Below, piece after piece: positions 46,939 to 55,351 of a stretch of DNA of 64,000 nt (position 1 is the stretch's first letter; the number at the start of each line of letters is the position of its first letter). This DNA comes from Paracoccus sp. C2R09 (GTDB lineage: Bacteria > Pseudomonadota > Alphaproteobacteria > Rhodobacterales > Rhodobacteraceae): contig NZ_JAHKQB010000007.1 in NCBI RefSeq assembly GCF_018860625.1, positions 62,001-126,000 of the forward strand. Direction: 5' to 3'. The notes beneath the pieces were generated by a model that saw nothing but the letters and a program-made list of their open reading frames with translations, made no database searches and was not told the origin of the DNA. The position numbers were made by a program, and so were the translations under genes.

Positions 46939-48093
46939 TCAGACCGCCGCCCAGTCCTGTCCGTCGAAGGTCGCCCGCAGCCCCAGGTCGTGATCCAGCA
47001 GCACCAGATCCGCGCCCCGACCCGTGTCGAGGCGGCCCGCCGCATGGCCCGCGCCGATCAGGTCGGCGGGAATGCGGGTGGCCATGGCCAACGCCCTTTC
47101 GCGGCTGGCGCCCGCCTGCATCGCGACCTGCATGGCACGGTCCAGCCGCAGGTCCGCCCCCGCCAGCGTGCCATCGGCCAGCGTCAGCCGCCCGTCCCGG
47201 CGCAGGATGCGGCGCGATTGCAGCGTGAACTCGGTCGCGTCGGTGTCTGCGACCGCCATGCAGTCGCTGACGAGGAACAGCCCCTGGGCACGGGCCGCCA
47301 GCGCGATCCGCAATGCCGGGACCGAGACATGCACCCCGTCGGCGATCAGCCCCGCATGGATGTCCGAGGACAGCACCGCGCCGACAAGGCCCGGCTGGCG
47401 ATGGCCCAGCTGGCTCATGGCGTTGAACAGATGCGTGGCGCAGCGCGCCCCTGCGGCAATGGCCTGCGCGGCGGCCTCGTGGGAACAGTCGCTGTGACCC
47501 AGGCTGACCACCGCCCCGGCGCGCGACAGGGCGTGGATCTGATCCGGCGTGACGGATTCGGGGGCCAGCGTGACCATCAGGGCGGGCAGATCGCGCGCGG
47601 CCCTGCACAGCATGGCCAGATCCTCGGGGGTCATGGGGCGGATCAGGGCGGGGTCGTGGGCACCTGCACGGCGCGGGTCCAGATGCGGGCCCTCAAGGTG
47701 CAGGCCCAGAAGGCCGGGGGTGCCCTCGGCCCGGATGGCGGCGTCGATCAGCCGGGCGGTGGTTTCGGGGCGGTCGGTGATCAGCGTGGGCAGGACGCCC
47801 GCGCAACCCAGGCGCCGGTGGGCCGCGCAGATACGGCGCAGCGCATCCGCATCGGTGTCGGGGCCGACCATCAGCCCCGCCCCGCCATTCACCTGCAGAT
47901 CGACGAAGCCCGGCGCCACGATGCCCCGCAGGTGATCGGACAGCGGCGCGCGGTCGGTGCGCGGAACGGGACCGCGCGGCATCCGGTCCGCGGGTTTCAG
48001 CGCGGCGATGCGCCCGTTCTCGATGCCGATGGCCAGGTTGGCATGCAGCATCCGACCGTCGAAGACCAGATCCGCGGTGATCCAGCGGGTCAT
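46939..48093 (-). CDS. nagA: N-acetylglucosamine-6-phosphate deacetylase
   Basis: A 384-residue amidohydrolase of the NagA family, producing glucosamine 6-phosphate. Metal-site and catalytic motifs are GIVAPGFVDLQVNGGAG, GLHLEGPHLDPRRAGAHD, SLGHSDCSHEAAAQAIAAGARCATHLFNAMSQLGHR and LVSDCMAVADTDATEF with the catalytic aspartate. The start overlaps the stop of the upstream kinase gene by four bases. nagB (deaminase) is not in the window. Confidence 0.94.
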   Translation of the reverse strand: MTRWITADLVFDGRMLHANLAIGIENGRIAALKPADRMPRGPVPRTDRAPLSDHLRGIVAPGFVDLQVNGGAGLMVGPDTDADALRRICAAHRRLGCAGVLPTLITDRPETTARLIDAAIRAEGTPGLLGLHLEGPHLDPRRAGAHDPALIRPMTPEDLAMLCRAARDLPALMVTLAPESVTPDQIHALSRAGAVVSLGHSDCSHEAAAQAIAAGARCATHLFNAMSQLGHRQPGLVGAVLSSDIHAGLIADGVHVSVPALRIALAARAQGLFLVSDCMAVADTDATEFTLQSRRILRRDGRLTLADGTLAGADLRLDRAMQVAMQAGASRERALAMATRIPADLIGAGHAAGRLDTGRGADLVLLDHDLGLRATFDGQDWAAV

Positions 48094-48932
48094 GCCGGGA
48101 TCCCCAGTTCGCGGGCCATGGCGATGGCACCGTCGGTGGCGCTGCCCTGCGCGGGACGAACGGACCATCGCGCCGCAAGCCGTTCGGCATAGAAGGGGCC
48201 AAGGCCGCCGGTGCAGACGACCGGCAGGTCCGCACCCGCCTGCAGCACCGCGACCGCATGGTCGATCTGGCTGGCGGCGGCGTCCAGCACACGGCTGGCG
48301 GCGGGATCGTCGCGGTGATCGACCAGCCTGCGGGCCATCTGCGCGAATTCGGCGGGCGATGCCCGGTTGCCGAAGGCGATGATGCCCTGAAATCCGCCCA
48401 TCCGGTGCCGGATATCCTGCAGCAGGGGGCTGTCGGGGGCGAAGCCGTCGCCCGCGCGCATCGCCTCGGACAGAAGGTTGCGCCCAAGAACCGCGCCGCT
48501 GCCTTCGTCCCCCATGAGGAAACCGCGCCCGCCGCGCTGTTCCAGCACCCCGCCGCGCTGGACCGCGAAGACCGACCCGGTCCCGACCGCCACGAGGATG
48601 CCGTCACCGGCCCCCAACGCCCCCCGCGCCGCCGTCACGGCATCGTTGACCACGCGGCTGCGGGCGAAGGGCAGGCGGGCCTCGGTCGCGCGGGCGGCTT
48701 CGGGCATGCCGCCCCCGGCAAGGCCCAGAACCGCGATCACGTCCTGCGGGGTGGCCCCCGCCTGCACCATCGCGGCCGTCGCGGTGGCCAGGATGGCGAC
48801 CGTCGCGCCCTGAGGATCGGAATTGATGTTGGCGGGGCCGCCCTCGGCCCGCCCGAGGATGCGCCCCGTCGCGTCGGCAATGGCCGCGCGGCAGCCCGTG
48901 CCGCCCCCGTCGATGCCCAGATACAGAACCAT
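48090..48932 (-). CDS. BadF/BadG-type N-acetylglucosamine kinase
   Basis: A 280-residue ASKHA-fold sugar kinase. The phosphate-1 motif is YLGIDGGGTGCRAAIADATGRILG, the catalytic region is NDAVTAARGALGAGDGILVAVGTGSVFAVQ, and GRGFLMGDEGSGAVLGRNLLSEAM and VVCTGGLGPFYAERL follow as in N-acetylglucosamine kinases. Overlap with nagA (ATGA) supports that substrate. It would phosphorylate free GlcNAc taken up by a non-PTS route. Confidence 0.87.
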   Translation of the reverse strand: MVLYLGIDGGGTGCRAAIADATGRILGRAEGGPANINSDPQGATVAILATATAAMVQAGATPQDVIAVLGLAGGGMPEAARATEARLPFARSRVVNDAVTAARGALGAGDGILVAVGTGSVFAVQRGGVLEQRGGRGFLMGDEGSGAVLGRNLLSEAMRAGDGFAPDSPLLQDIRHRMGGFQGIIAFGNRASPAEFAQMARRLVDHRDDPAASRVLDAAASQIDHAVAVLQAGADLPVVCTGGLGPFYAERLAARWSVRPAQGSATDGAIAMARELGIPA

Positions 48933-49022
48933 GTCGCCCCCGTCTTGCGCCTACAGGGAACGCCAGTCGCGCGGAAATGAAAAGCCCCCTCGGGGTGGCG
49001 GACGGGCTGTCAACCGACGAAT

Positions 49023-49037
49023 GTTCTGCTAATGTTC
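49023..49037 (+). promoter_or_regulatory. LexA (SOS) box GTTC-N7-GTTC
   Basis: GTTCTGCTAATGTTC fits exactly the alphaproteobacterial LexA consensus GTTC-N7-GTTC. It ends four bases before the ATG of the ImuA-like gene and overlaps a plausible -10 (GCTAAT), so LexA binding would block transcription directly. Confidence 0.8.
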
Positions 49038-49041
49038 ACGC

Positions 49042-49581
49042 ATGGAATCAGCCCTGGACGACCCGTTGCGCCTGCGTCACGCCCGCATCCACGAGGTGCA
49101 GGGCCCGGGCCGGGATGCCTTCGCGATCTTTCAGGCCGCGCGGCATCCGGGGCCGGTCTTCTGGGCCTGCCCGTTCAACCAGCGCGGCATGCTCTATCCC
49201 CCCGGCATGCCCGAGGGGCTGGCGGGCCGCATCTACCTGATGCGCGCCAGATCCGAGGTCGATCTTCTTTGGGCGACCGAGGAGGCGCTGCGCGCCAGCG
49301 TGACGGGCCTCGTGGTGTCCGAACCGCAGCAGCCGCTGTCGCTGACGGCGGGTCGCCGCCTGCAGCTTGCCGCCGAGAAGGGCGGCACCACGGGGCTGAT
49401 GCTGATCGCCCCCGGCCAGGGGTCGAACGCGACCGAGAGCAGGTGGCACTGCCGTCCGGTCGCGGGAATGGATGCGCGGGGCCATCATTGGGCCATGATC
49501 AAGAACAAGCATGGCCCGACGGGCGACTGGCACCTGCGCTGGATGCCGCAGGAAGGCGGCGACCCGGTCTTCAGTCGCTGA
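49042..49581 (+). CDS. ImuA-like SOS mutagenesis protein, orphan
   Basis: A 179-residue protein resembling the ImuA family (RecA-like accessory of the ImuB-DnaE2 mutasome). Supporting segments are ARIHEVQGPGRDAFAIFQAAR, the MLYPPGMPEGLAGRIYLMRARSEVDLLWATEEALRAS stretch and LTAGRRLQLAAEKGGTTGLMLI. No Walker A motif is visible, and it is shorter than typical ImuA (about 220-270 residues). imuB and dnaE2, the usual neighbours, are not here. A LexA box directly upstream supports an SOS role. With no room for a ribosome binding site downstream of the promoter, the message may be leaderless. Confidence 0.68.
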   Translation: MESALDDPLRLRHARIHEVQGPGRDAFAIFQAARHPGPVFWACPFNQRGMLYPPGMPEGLAGRIYLMRARSEVDLLWATEEALRASVTGLVVSEPQQPLSLTAGRRLQLAAEKGGTTGLMLIAPGQGSNATESRWHCRPVAGMDARGHHWAMIKNKHGPTGDWHLRWMPQEGGDPVFSR

Positions 49582-49861
49582 CCTTGTCCCAGACCAGCGC
49601 GCGGGGGTTCTCGCGGTGGGCGAAGCGCATCAGGTGGCCTTCGACCACGTCGCGCATGCGTTCCATTTGCGCCTCGTCGGGGGCGTTCAGCGACAGGCGC
49701 AGCACGCGATCCTCGCAGGTCAGGGTCGTCACGCCCATCTCGAAATGCAGGATCGCGGCATCGTCGGTCTGCTCGACCTCGATCTTGTGGCCGAAATGCT
49801 TGACCATCGTGGCCATCAGCGAGGGCGCCCGATCCGAGGCGAAGGCGGCATCCATCTGCAT
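49571..49861 (-). CDS. DUF2218 domain protein
   Basis: A 96-residue single-domain protein of the DUF2218 family, with SLMATMVKHFGHKIEVEQTDDAAILHFEMG and the C-terminal RMRDVVEGHLMRFAHRENPRALVW. AAAGGAAG precedes ATG 49861. It diverges from the siderophore ABC operon, and DUF2218 domains are often found beside or fused to siderophore-related proteins, so a part in iron acquisition is likely but not proven. Its 3' end overlaps the ImuA-like gene by 11 bases. Confidence 0.85.
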   Translation of the reverse strand: MQMDAAFASDRAPSLMATMVKHFGHKIEVEQTDDAAILHFEMGVTTLTCEDRVLRLSLNAPDEAQMERMRDVVEGHLMRFAHRENPRALVWDKVSD

Positions 49862-50071
49862 TCTGTCTTCCTTTCGCAGGTTCCGAAGGCGCGTTTCGCG
49901 ACCTTCATGCCACAGGAGCTAGGTCTCCTAAGCATTTTCGTCAAGAATTCGTGCGATGCGGCGGTTTATCCCGCTTCGTTTCCTTTACGTCCAACCGAGG
50001 GAAGGCTAATCCGCCATCATGCGTGAAGCCAGACGTCCAGCCACACGCGGTCAACCATGAAAGGATCTGCC

Positions 50072-50971
50072 ATGCGCCATGTTGCGCTGTCCGGCCTGAT
50101 GGCCATCGCCATGAGCACCGCCGCCCTCGCTCAGGACGTCACCATCGCGACCGCCCAGGGGGACGTCACCCTGCCCGCCAATCCCGAAACCGTCGCCGTC
50201 TACGACATGGGCGCGCTGGATTCGCTGACCGCACTGGGCGTCGTGCCCGCGGCCACCATCGACAACATCCTGGTCCCCGAACTGCGCGAGGCGGTGGGCG
50301 ATGCGGCCCAGGTCGGCACGCTGTTCGAACCGGACCTCGAGGCGCTTGCGGGCGTGGGCCCGGACCTGACGATCGTCGGCGGGCGGTCCTCGACCCAGCT
50401 TGCCGCGGTGTCGCAGGTGGGCACGGCCATCGACATGACCTTCGGCGACGACCTGCTGGCCTCGGCCAGGGAACGCATCGCGGCCTATGGAACGCTTTTC
50501 GGCCACGAGGATCGCGCCGCCGAGATGATCGCCACCATCGACGCCAGGCTGGAGGCCACCCGGGCCGCGTCCGAGGGCAAGGGCGACATGCTGGTCGTGA
50601 TGACCAACGGCCCCAAGATCGCGGCCTATGGCGCGGATTCGCGCTTTGGCTGGCTGCATGACGCCACCGGCCTGCCCGAAGCCGTCGAGGGCGTTGACCG
50701 CGCCGATCACGGGCAGGGCATCAGCCATGAATTCATCGCCGAGGCCGATCCCGACTGGCTGATCGTCATCGACCGCAGCGCCGCCATCGGCGAGGAATCG
50801 CAGGGCGCGGAACAGACGCTGTCCTCGGATCTGGTCGCGGGCACCAAGGCATGGTCCAAGGGCCAGGTCATCTACTTGGATCCTGCGGAAACCTATATCT
50901 CGGCCGGCGGCTTCCGGGCGCTGACCGATACGCTGGACCAGCTGACCGAGGCCTTCGCGGCCGCCCACTGA
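50072..50971 (+). CDS. Siderophore ABC transporter substrate-binding protein
   Basis: A 299-residue periplasmic binding protein of the FatB/YclQ class III type. The signal peptide MRHVALSGLMAIAMSTAALAQ ends in ALA. The mature part contains VAVYDMGALDSLTALGV, LFEPDLEALAGVGPDLTIVGGRSS, and SHEFIAEADPDWLIVIDRSAAIG. No lipobox is present, so the protein is probably soluble. ATG 50072 is chosen since AAAGGA lies six bases upstream; ATG 50057 lacks such a site. The gene overlaps the first permease (TGATG). No iron-box was identified with confidence in the 210-base spacer upstream. Confidence 0.9.
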   Translation: MRHVALSGLMAIAMSTAALAQDVTIATAQGDVTLPANPETVAVYDMGALDSLTALGVVPAATIDNILVPELREAVGDAAQVGTLFEPDLEALAGVGPDLTIVGGRSSTQLAAVSQVGTAIDMTFGDDLLASARERIAAYGTLFGHEDRAAEMIATIDARLEATRAASEGKGDMLVVMTNGPKIAAYGADSRFGWLHDATGLPEAVEGVDRADHGQGISHEFIAEADPDWLIVIDRSAAIGEESQGAEQTLSSDLVAGTKAWSKGQVIYLDPAETYISAGGFRALTDTLDQLTEAFAAAH

Positions 50972-51924
50972 TGCGCGCGACGCCCGCCCTTGCCGTGGCA
51001 TTGGCCGCGATGATGCTGGTCAGCATGACCATCGGCGCCGCCAGCGTCGATCTGGGTCATGCCTTCAGCGATCCGCGGACCATGCTGGTCCTGCTGGAAT
51101 CGCGGCTGCCGCGCACGCTGGCGGTGGCGTTGACCGGCGCGGCGCTGTCGGTGGCGGGCGTGCTGATCCAGGCGCTGGTGCGCAACCGCTTCGTGGGGCC
51201 GGACACCGCCGGCACCGCCGAGGGCGCGGCCCTGGGCCTTCTGGCGATTACCATCCTGTGGCCCGCCAGCCCGCTCTGGCTGCGGATGGTCTCGGCAAGC
51301 GTGTCTGCCATGGCCACCACGGCGCTGTTCATCGCCATCATCCGGCGCCTGCCGGTGCGCGAAGTGATGCTGGTGCCCATCGCGGGCCTGGTGCTGTCGG
51401 GCGTGCTGGGATCGGTCGTGACCTTCATCGGCTGGCAGACCGACCTGATACAATATATCGGCACATGGCTGTTCAGCGGGGAATTCTCGGGCGTGATCTC
51501 GGGGCGGTACGAGCTGCTGTGGATCGCGGGCGGGGCGGCGCTGCTGGCCTGGTTCGCGGCCGACCGCTTCGCCATCATCGGGCTGGGCGATCAGGTGGCC
51601 ACGGGGCTGGGTCTTGGCACGCGGGGCGTGCTGCGCCTGGGATTGGCGGTGGTGGCGGTGGTGACCGCGATGGTCGTGACCACCGTAGGGATGATCCCCT
51701 TCGTGGGCCTTGTGGTGCCGAACATGGTGGCGCGGATCATGGGCGACAACCTGCGCCGCACCTTGCCCGTCGTCGCGCTGTCGGGCGCCGTTCTGGTGAT
51801 GGCCTGCGACCTTGCGGGCCGCCTGATCATCCACCCCTACGAGGTGCCCGCGGGCCTGGTCCTTGGTGTCGTAGGGTCGCTTCTCTTCCTGTGGCTGCTG
51901 CATCGCAGGCCTGCACATGGATAG
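50971..51924 (+). CDS. Siderophore ABC transporter permease 1
   Basis: A 317-residue FecCD-family permease with about nine to ten helices. Family segments are RLPRTLAVALTGAALSVAGVLIQALVRNRFVGPDTAG, the coupling region GLGLGTRGVLRLGLAVVAVV, and GMIPFVGLVVPNMVARIMGDNLR. It resembles YclN/FatD-type permeases for catecholate siderophores. It overlaps the next permease gene by eight bases. Confidence 0.92.
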   Translation: MRATPALAVALAAMMLVSMTIGAASVDLGHAFSDPRTMLVLLESRLPRTLAVALTGAALSVAGVLIQALVRNRFVGPDTAGTAEGAALGLLAITILWPASPLWLRMVSASVSAMATTALFIAIIRRLPVREVMLVPIAGLVLSGVLGSVVTFIGWQTDLIQYIGTWLFSGEFSGVISGRYELLWIAGGAALLAWFAADRFAIIGLGDQVATGLGLGTRGVLRLGLAVVAVVTAMVVTTVGMIPFVGLVVPNMVARIMGDNLRRTLPVVALSGAVLVMACDLAGRLIIHPYEVPAGLVLGVVGSLLFLWLLHRRPAHG

Positions 51925-52873
51925 GCGCGCGGTACTGATCCTCGGCGGGCTGCTGGCCTGCCTTGCAGGGCTGTCGGCCCTGTGGCTGCTGCAGGGGCTG
52001 GGGGACGGCAATCGCGGCTTCATCCTGTCGCTGCGCGCCACGAAGCTGGCGGCGCTGGTCGTCGTGGCCTTCGCGATCGGCATATCGACCGTCCTGTTCC
52101 AGACCGTCGCCGCGAACCGCGTGCTGACACCATCCATCATGGGGTTCGACGCGCTCTATGTCCTGCTGCAGACGCTGCTGGTGGCATCGCTTGGGGTGGC
52201 GGGTTTCGCGGGACTGCCGGCGGGGGCCAAGTTCCTGTCCGAGATCGCGCTGATGACCGCGATGGCATCGGGCCTGTTCGGCATCCTGCTACTGCGGGGT
52301 GCGCGCGACGTGCCGCGCATGATCCTGACGGGGGTGATCCTGGGCGTGCTGTTCCGGTCGCTTTCCAGCTTCGTGGGGCGCATCCTGGACCCGAACGCCT
52401 ATGCGGTGGTGCAATCGGTCAGCTTCGCCAGCTTCAACAAGGTGCAGCCCGACCTGCTGCCGGTGGCAATGGGCGTGACCGCGCTTGCGGGCCTTGCCGC
52501 GTGGCGGATGGCCCCGCGGCTGGATGTCCTGGCACTGGGGCGCGATCCGGCGGTGTCCCTGGGGCTGCGGCACCGGGGCGTCGTCCTGCAGGTGCTGGGG
52601 CTGGTCGCGGTGCTGGTGTCGGTTTCCACCGCGCTGGTAGGGCCGGTATCCTTCTTCGGCCTGATCGTCGCGGGGCTGGCCCACGGGCTGATGCGATCCA
52701 CGCGCCACGCGGCGCTGCTGCCCACGGCCGCCCTGTCGGGGGCCATCCTGCTGGTCGGCGGCCAATGGCTGTTCGAACGCGTGCTGGGCCAGGCGGCAAC
52801 CCTGTCCGTCGTGGTCGAATTCGCGGGCGGGCTCTTCTTCCTCTACCTGCTGCTCAGGGGGCATATCAGATGA
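51917..52873 (+). CDS. Siderophore ABC transporter permease 2
   Basis: A 318-residue second FecCD-family permease, YclO/FatC-like. Segments are LRATKLAALVVVAFAIGISTVLFQTVAANRVLTPSIMGFDALYVLLQTLL and LVGPVSFFGLIVAGLAHGLM, plus VVEFAGGLFFLYLLLRG at the end. Two different permease genes are the rule for this importer class, where the subunits form a heterodimer. The stop overlaps the ATPase start. Confidence 0.92.
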   Translation: MDRRAVLILGGLLACLAGLSALWLLQGLGDGNRGFILSLRATKLAALVVVAFAIGISTVLFQTVAANRVLTPSIMGFDALYVLLQTLLVASLGVAGFAGLPAGAKFLSEIALMTAMASGLFGILLLRGARDVPRMILTGVILGVLFRSLSSFVGRILDPNAYAVVQSVSFASFNKVQPDLLPVAMGVTALAGLAAWRMAPRLDVLALGRDPAVSLGLRHRGVVLQVLGLVAVLVSVSTALVGPVSFFGLIVAGLAHGLMRSTRHAALLPTAALSGAILLVGGQWLFERVLGQAATLSVVVEFAGGLFFLYLLLRGHIR

Positions 52874-53628
52874 TCCGCATCGACGGCGTCGGCCACCGCA
52901 TCGGCAACGCGCCCATCCTGCACGACATCACCACCCATTTGCCAGAAGGGCGGCTGACCGCGCTGATCGGGCCGAACGGGGCGGGGAAATCCACGCTTCT
53001 GCGGCTGGTCGGCCGGCTGGAGCCGCTGCAGCAGGGCCGCATCTCGGTCGGGGGGCATGACGTCTCGACCACCCGGACCGAGGATCTGGCCCGCGTGATG
53101 GCGATCCTTGGGCAGCAGAACAGCATCGCCAGCCGTCTGCGCCTGTCGGAACTGGTGGGCTTCGGGCGCTGGCCCCATCACCGGGGGCGCCCCACGGCCC
53201 ATGACCATGCCCGCGTGGCCGAGGCGCTGGAGGCCTTCGCCCTGACCCCGTTGGCGCATCGCTTCCTGGACGAGGTGTCGGGCGGGCAGGCGCAGCGCGC
53301 CCATATCGCCATGGCCTTCGCGCAGGATACCGACTGGCTGCTGCTGGACGAACCGCTGAACAACCTGGACATGGCCCATGCCCGCGCCCTGATGGGCCGG
53401 TTGCGCGACCTGGTGCGCCACCAGGGCCGCAGCGTCGGGCTGGTCGTCCACGAGATCAACTATGCCGCCGCATGGGCCGATCACGTCATCGCCATGAAGG
53501 AAGGCCGCATCGTGGCTCAGGGCGATGCCCACGAGGTGCTGACCGAGGCCGTGCTGTCCGATCTCTATGAAGCGCCCATCGCGGTCGTCAGTCATCAGGG
53601 GCGACCGCTGGTCCTGCACCACGTCTGA
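52870..53628 (+). CDS. Siderophore ABC transporter ATPase
   Basis: A 252-residue ATPase of the FepC/YclP type. Walker A is LIGPNGAGKSTLLRLVGRLEP near residue 33, the signature DEVSGGQAQRAHIAMAFAQ is near residue 138, Walker B is WLLLDEPLNNLDM, and the switch histidine is in LVVHEINYA. It closes the operon and is convergent with tonB; the two stop codons lie in the 12-bp palindrome CTGACCGGTCAG (53625-53636). Confidence 0.94.
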   Translation: MIRIDGVGHRIGNAPILHDITTHLPEGRLTALIGPNGAGKSTLLRLVGRLEPLQQGRISVGGHDVSTTRTEDLARVMAILGQQNSIASRLRLSELVGFGRWPHHRGRPTAHDHARVAEALEAFALTPLAHRFLDEVSGGQAQRAHIAMAFAQDTDWLLLDEPLNNLDMAHARALMGRLRDLVRHQGRSVGLVVHEINYAAAWADHVIAMKEGRIVAQGDAHEVLTEAVLSDLYEAPIAVVSHQGRPLVLHHV

Positions 53629-53632
53629 CCGG

Positions 53633-54553
53633 TCAGTTCAGCGTCACCGGAAGCGTGAAGGGATAGCTGGCATTCGTCAGCTCGGACGGGGCGGCAGGGC
53701 AGCGCCTTGCGCGCTGCGCGGCCTGCGCTGCCGCCTGGTCCAGGGCCGCGCTGCCCGACGACCGCGCGACACCGATGCCACGGATCGTGCCGTCGCGGCC
53801 GATATTGATCGACAGCAGCGTCGTGCCGGTTTCCCGGACCCCGCGCGGACGCTGCGCGCGGCGTGCGATGCAGGACTGAATCTGGCCGCCCCACCGGTTC
53901 ATCGCGTTCTGGCGCTGTGCCGCGCTGACCCCGCCGCCACCGCCGCTGCGCGATGCCTGAGAGGTGCCGCCCTGACCGGCGCGCTGCGGGGCAGGGGCGG
54001 CCTGGCGTTGCTGCTGCGGCGCGGGCTGGGCGTGGCGTTGCGGTTCGCGGCGCGGCTGCGGATCGGGCTGCGGGTCCGGCTGCGGGTCGGGCTGACGGCG
54101 CGGGGCAGGGCGTGCCGGGCGTTCGCCCGGGCGGGTCGATGCGGTCAGCGCCAGGTCCGACGGGGCCTCGACCTCGACCTCTGCCTCGGGGGGTTGCGGC
54201 GGTTCGGGCAGGTTCGGCCGCGACATCGAAGGGGGCGCGGCCATGGGCTGCGGCAGGGCTGCCGTCTCGACCGGCTGCGCGTCGGGGGACGGCTGTTCGG
54301 GCGGTGCCTCGGGGGTGGGGTCGGGCGGGGATTGCGGCTCGGGGGTCGCCTGGGCGATTTCGGGCGGGGCCTCCCAATCGGCAACCATGGACTGCACCTC
54401 GATGCCGCCCGCGGCCAGCTGCGCGGGGGGTGCTTCGGCGGCGGCGCCTTCCTGGGGGCCGTCCTCGGGCAGCAGGGCCGCGAAGGCCGCGACATGCAGG
54501 GACACGGCGATCAGGAAGAAGCCGGCGGTTTCGACAAGGCGACGTGCGGGCAT
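53633..54553 (-). CDS. tonB: TonB energy transducer
   Basis: A 306-residue TonB-type protein. One transmembrane anchor is near the N-terminus (residues 8-28, ETAGFFLIAVSLHVAAFAALL), followed by a long proline-, glutamate- and glutamine-rich periplasmic spacer with QPDP repeats around residue 160. The C-terminal domain carries RRAQRPRGVRETGTTLLSINIGRDGTIRGIGVARSSG. The start ATG 54553 has a GGAGGT site that sits in the exbD stop. It works with ExbB/ExbD to energise outer-membrane receptors; no receptor gene is in the window. Confidence 0.88.
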   Translation of the reverse strand: MPARRLVETAGFFLIAVSLHVAAFAALLPEDGPQEGAAAEAPPAQLAAGGIEVQSMVADWEAPPEIAQATPEPQSPPDPTPEAPPEQPSPDAQPVETAALPQPMAAPPSMSRPNLPEPPQPPEAEVEVEAPSDLALTASTRPGERPARPAPRRQPDPQPDPQPDPQPRREPQRHAQPAPQQQRQAAPAPQRAGQGGTSQASRSGGGGGVSAAQRQNAMNRWGGQIQSCIARRAQRPRGVRETGTTLLSINIGRDGTIRGIGVARSSGSAALDQAAAQAAQRARRCPAAPSELTNASYPFTLPVTLN

Positions 54554-54557
54554 CGGG

Positions 54558-54938
54558 TCAACCTCCGCTGACGACAAGCCGCGCGCCGTCATCCGAAACC
54601 TCGCGCAGCGTCTTCAGATGCGCCGCAAGCGTGGCGGCGGGGGTGGCGGCATCGGCGCGGATCTCGATCGGTCCGTCGGTTGCGCGCGCTTCGATGGCGG
54701 GCCAGACGGCCTCGCCCCGCGCGTCGTTCCAGGCCAGCTCGCCATCGGCCGACAGGAACAGCACGTCGAGCGCCTCGGCCGGGATCTCGGAGGTGCTGTC
54801 GGGCGGCGTCAGCGGAAACGGCGTCGAGGGGGCGATCTGCGCGGTCAGCAGGAAGAAGATCAGCAGCAGGAACACCACGTTGATCATCGGGATGATCGAT
54901 TCGCCGCGCGGGCGCCTTGGGGGCATGTCGATGCGCAT
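54558..54938 (-). CDS. exbD: ExbD/TolR biopolymer transport protein, copy 2
   Basis: A 126-residue ExbD-family subunit. The single transmembrane helix is SIIPMINVVFLLLIFFLLTAQIAPS, with the conserved aspartate position occupied by asparagine (MINVVF instead of MIDVVF). The periplasmic domain follows. It lies between the other exbD gene and tonB. The Asp to Asn change at the proton-conducting position is notable, because the neighbouring copy keeps the aspartate. Confidence 0.88.
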   Translation of the reverse strand: MRIDMPPRRPRGESIIPMINVVFLLLIFFLLTAQIAPSTPFPLTPPDSTSEIPAEALDVLFLSADGELAWNDARGEAVWPAIEARATDGPIEIRADAATPAATLAAHLKTLREVSDDGARLVVSGG

Positions 54939-54943
54939 GGGGT

Positions 54944-55351
54944 CTACTCGATCAGGATGAGGTTGGTCAGCCCGGCGCCGTTCAGCAGGTCCATCACGTC
55001 GACCAGCCGTTGCAGGGCGGCATCGTCCTGCGCGCGCAGGATGACGCCTGCCGCCGGGTCGGGCATGATGTCGGCCAGCGCCGCGGGCAGGTCCGCGGGA
55101 TCGACCGGCGTGCCGTTCAGCGCCAGCCCGCCCGGGCGGATGTCCACCAGTCGCGGCGCGCCCTGCCATTCGCTGGCGACCCCCTCGGATCCGCCCGCGA
55201 TGGGCAGGACCGCGTCCATGCCGAAGCGCGAGGCCAGCATGAAGAAGATCAACAGCAGGAAGACAACGTCGATCATGGGTGTCAGCGACATCCGGCGGGG
55301 ATGCCGGCGCGGGCCCAGGTCGATCGCCGTGTCTTCGGGCGAATGGCTCAT
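54944..55351 (-). CDS. exbD: ExbD/TolR biopolymer transport protein, copy 1
   Basis: A 135-residue ExbD-family protein with the canonical MSLTPMIDVVFLLLIFFMLAS helix, including the proton-conducting aspartate at residue 28. The periplasmic domain ends in LQRLVDVMDLLNGAGLTNLILIE. The ATG overlaps the exbB stop (ATGA), and the second exbD gene starts six bases after its stop. Confidence 0.9.
   Translation of the reverse strand: MSHSPEDTAIDLGPRRHPRRMSLTPMIDVVFLLLIFFMLASRFGMDAVLPIAGGSEGVASEWQGAPRLVDIRPGGLALNGTPVDPADLPAALADIMPDPAAGVILRAQDDAALQRLVDVMDLLNGAGLTNLILIE

Noticed and set aside
49862..50071. Fur- or RirA-type site before the siderophore operon
   Set aside because: Only a weak AGGAG/CTCCT dyad and TCGTCAAGAATTCG-like sequence were seen; neither is convincing by eye.
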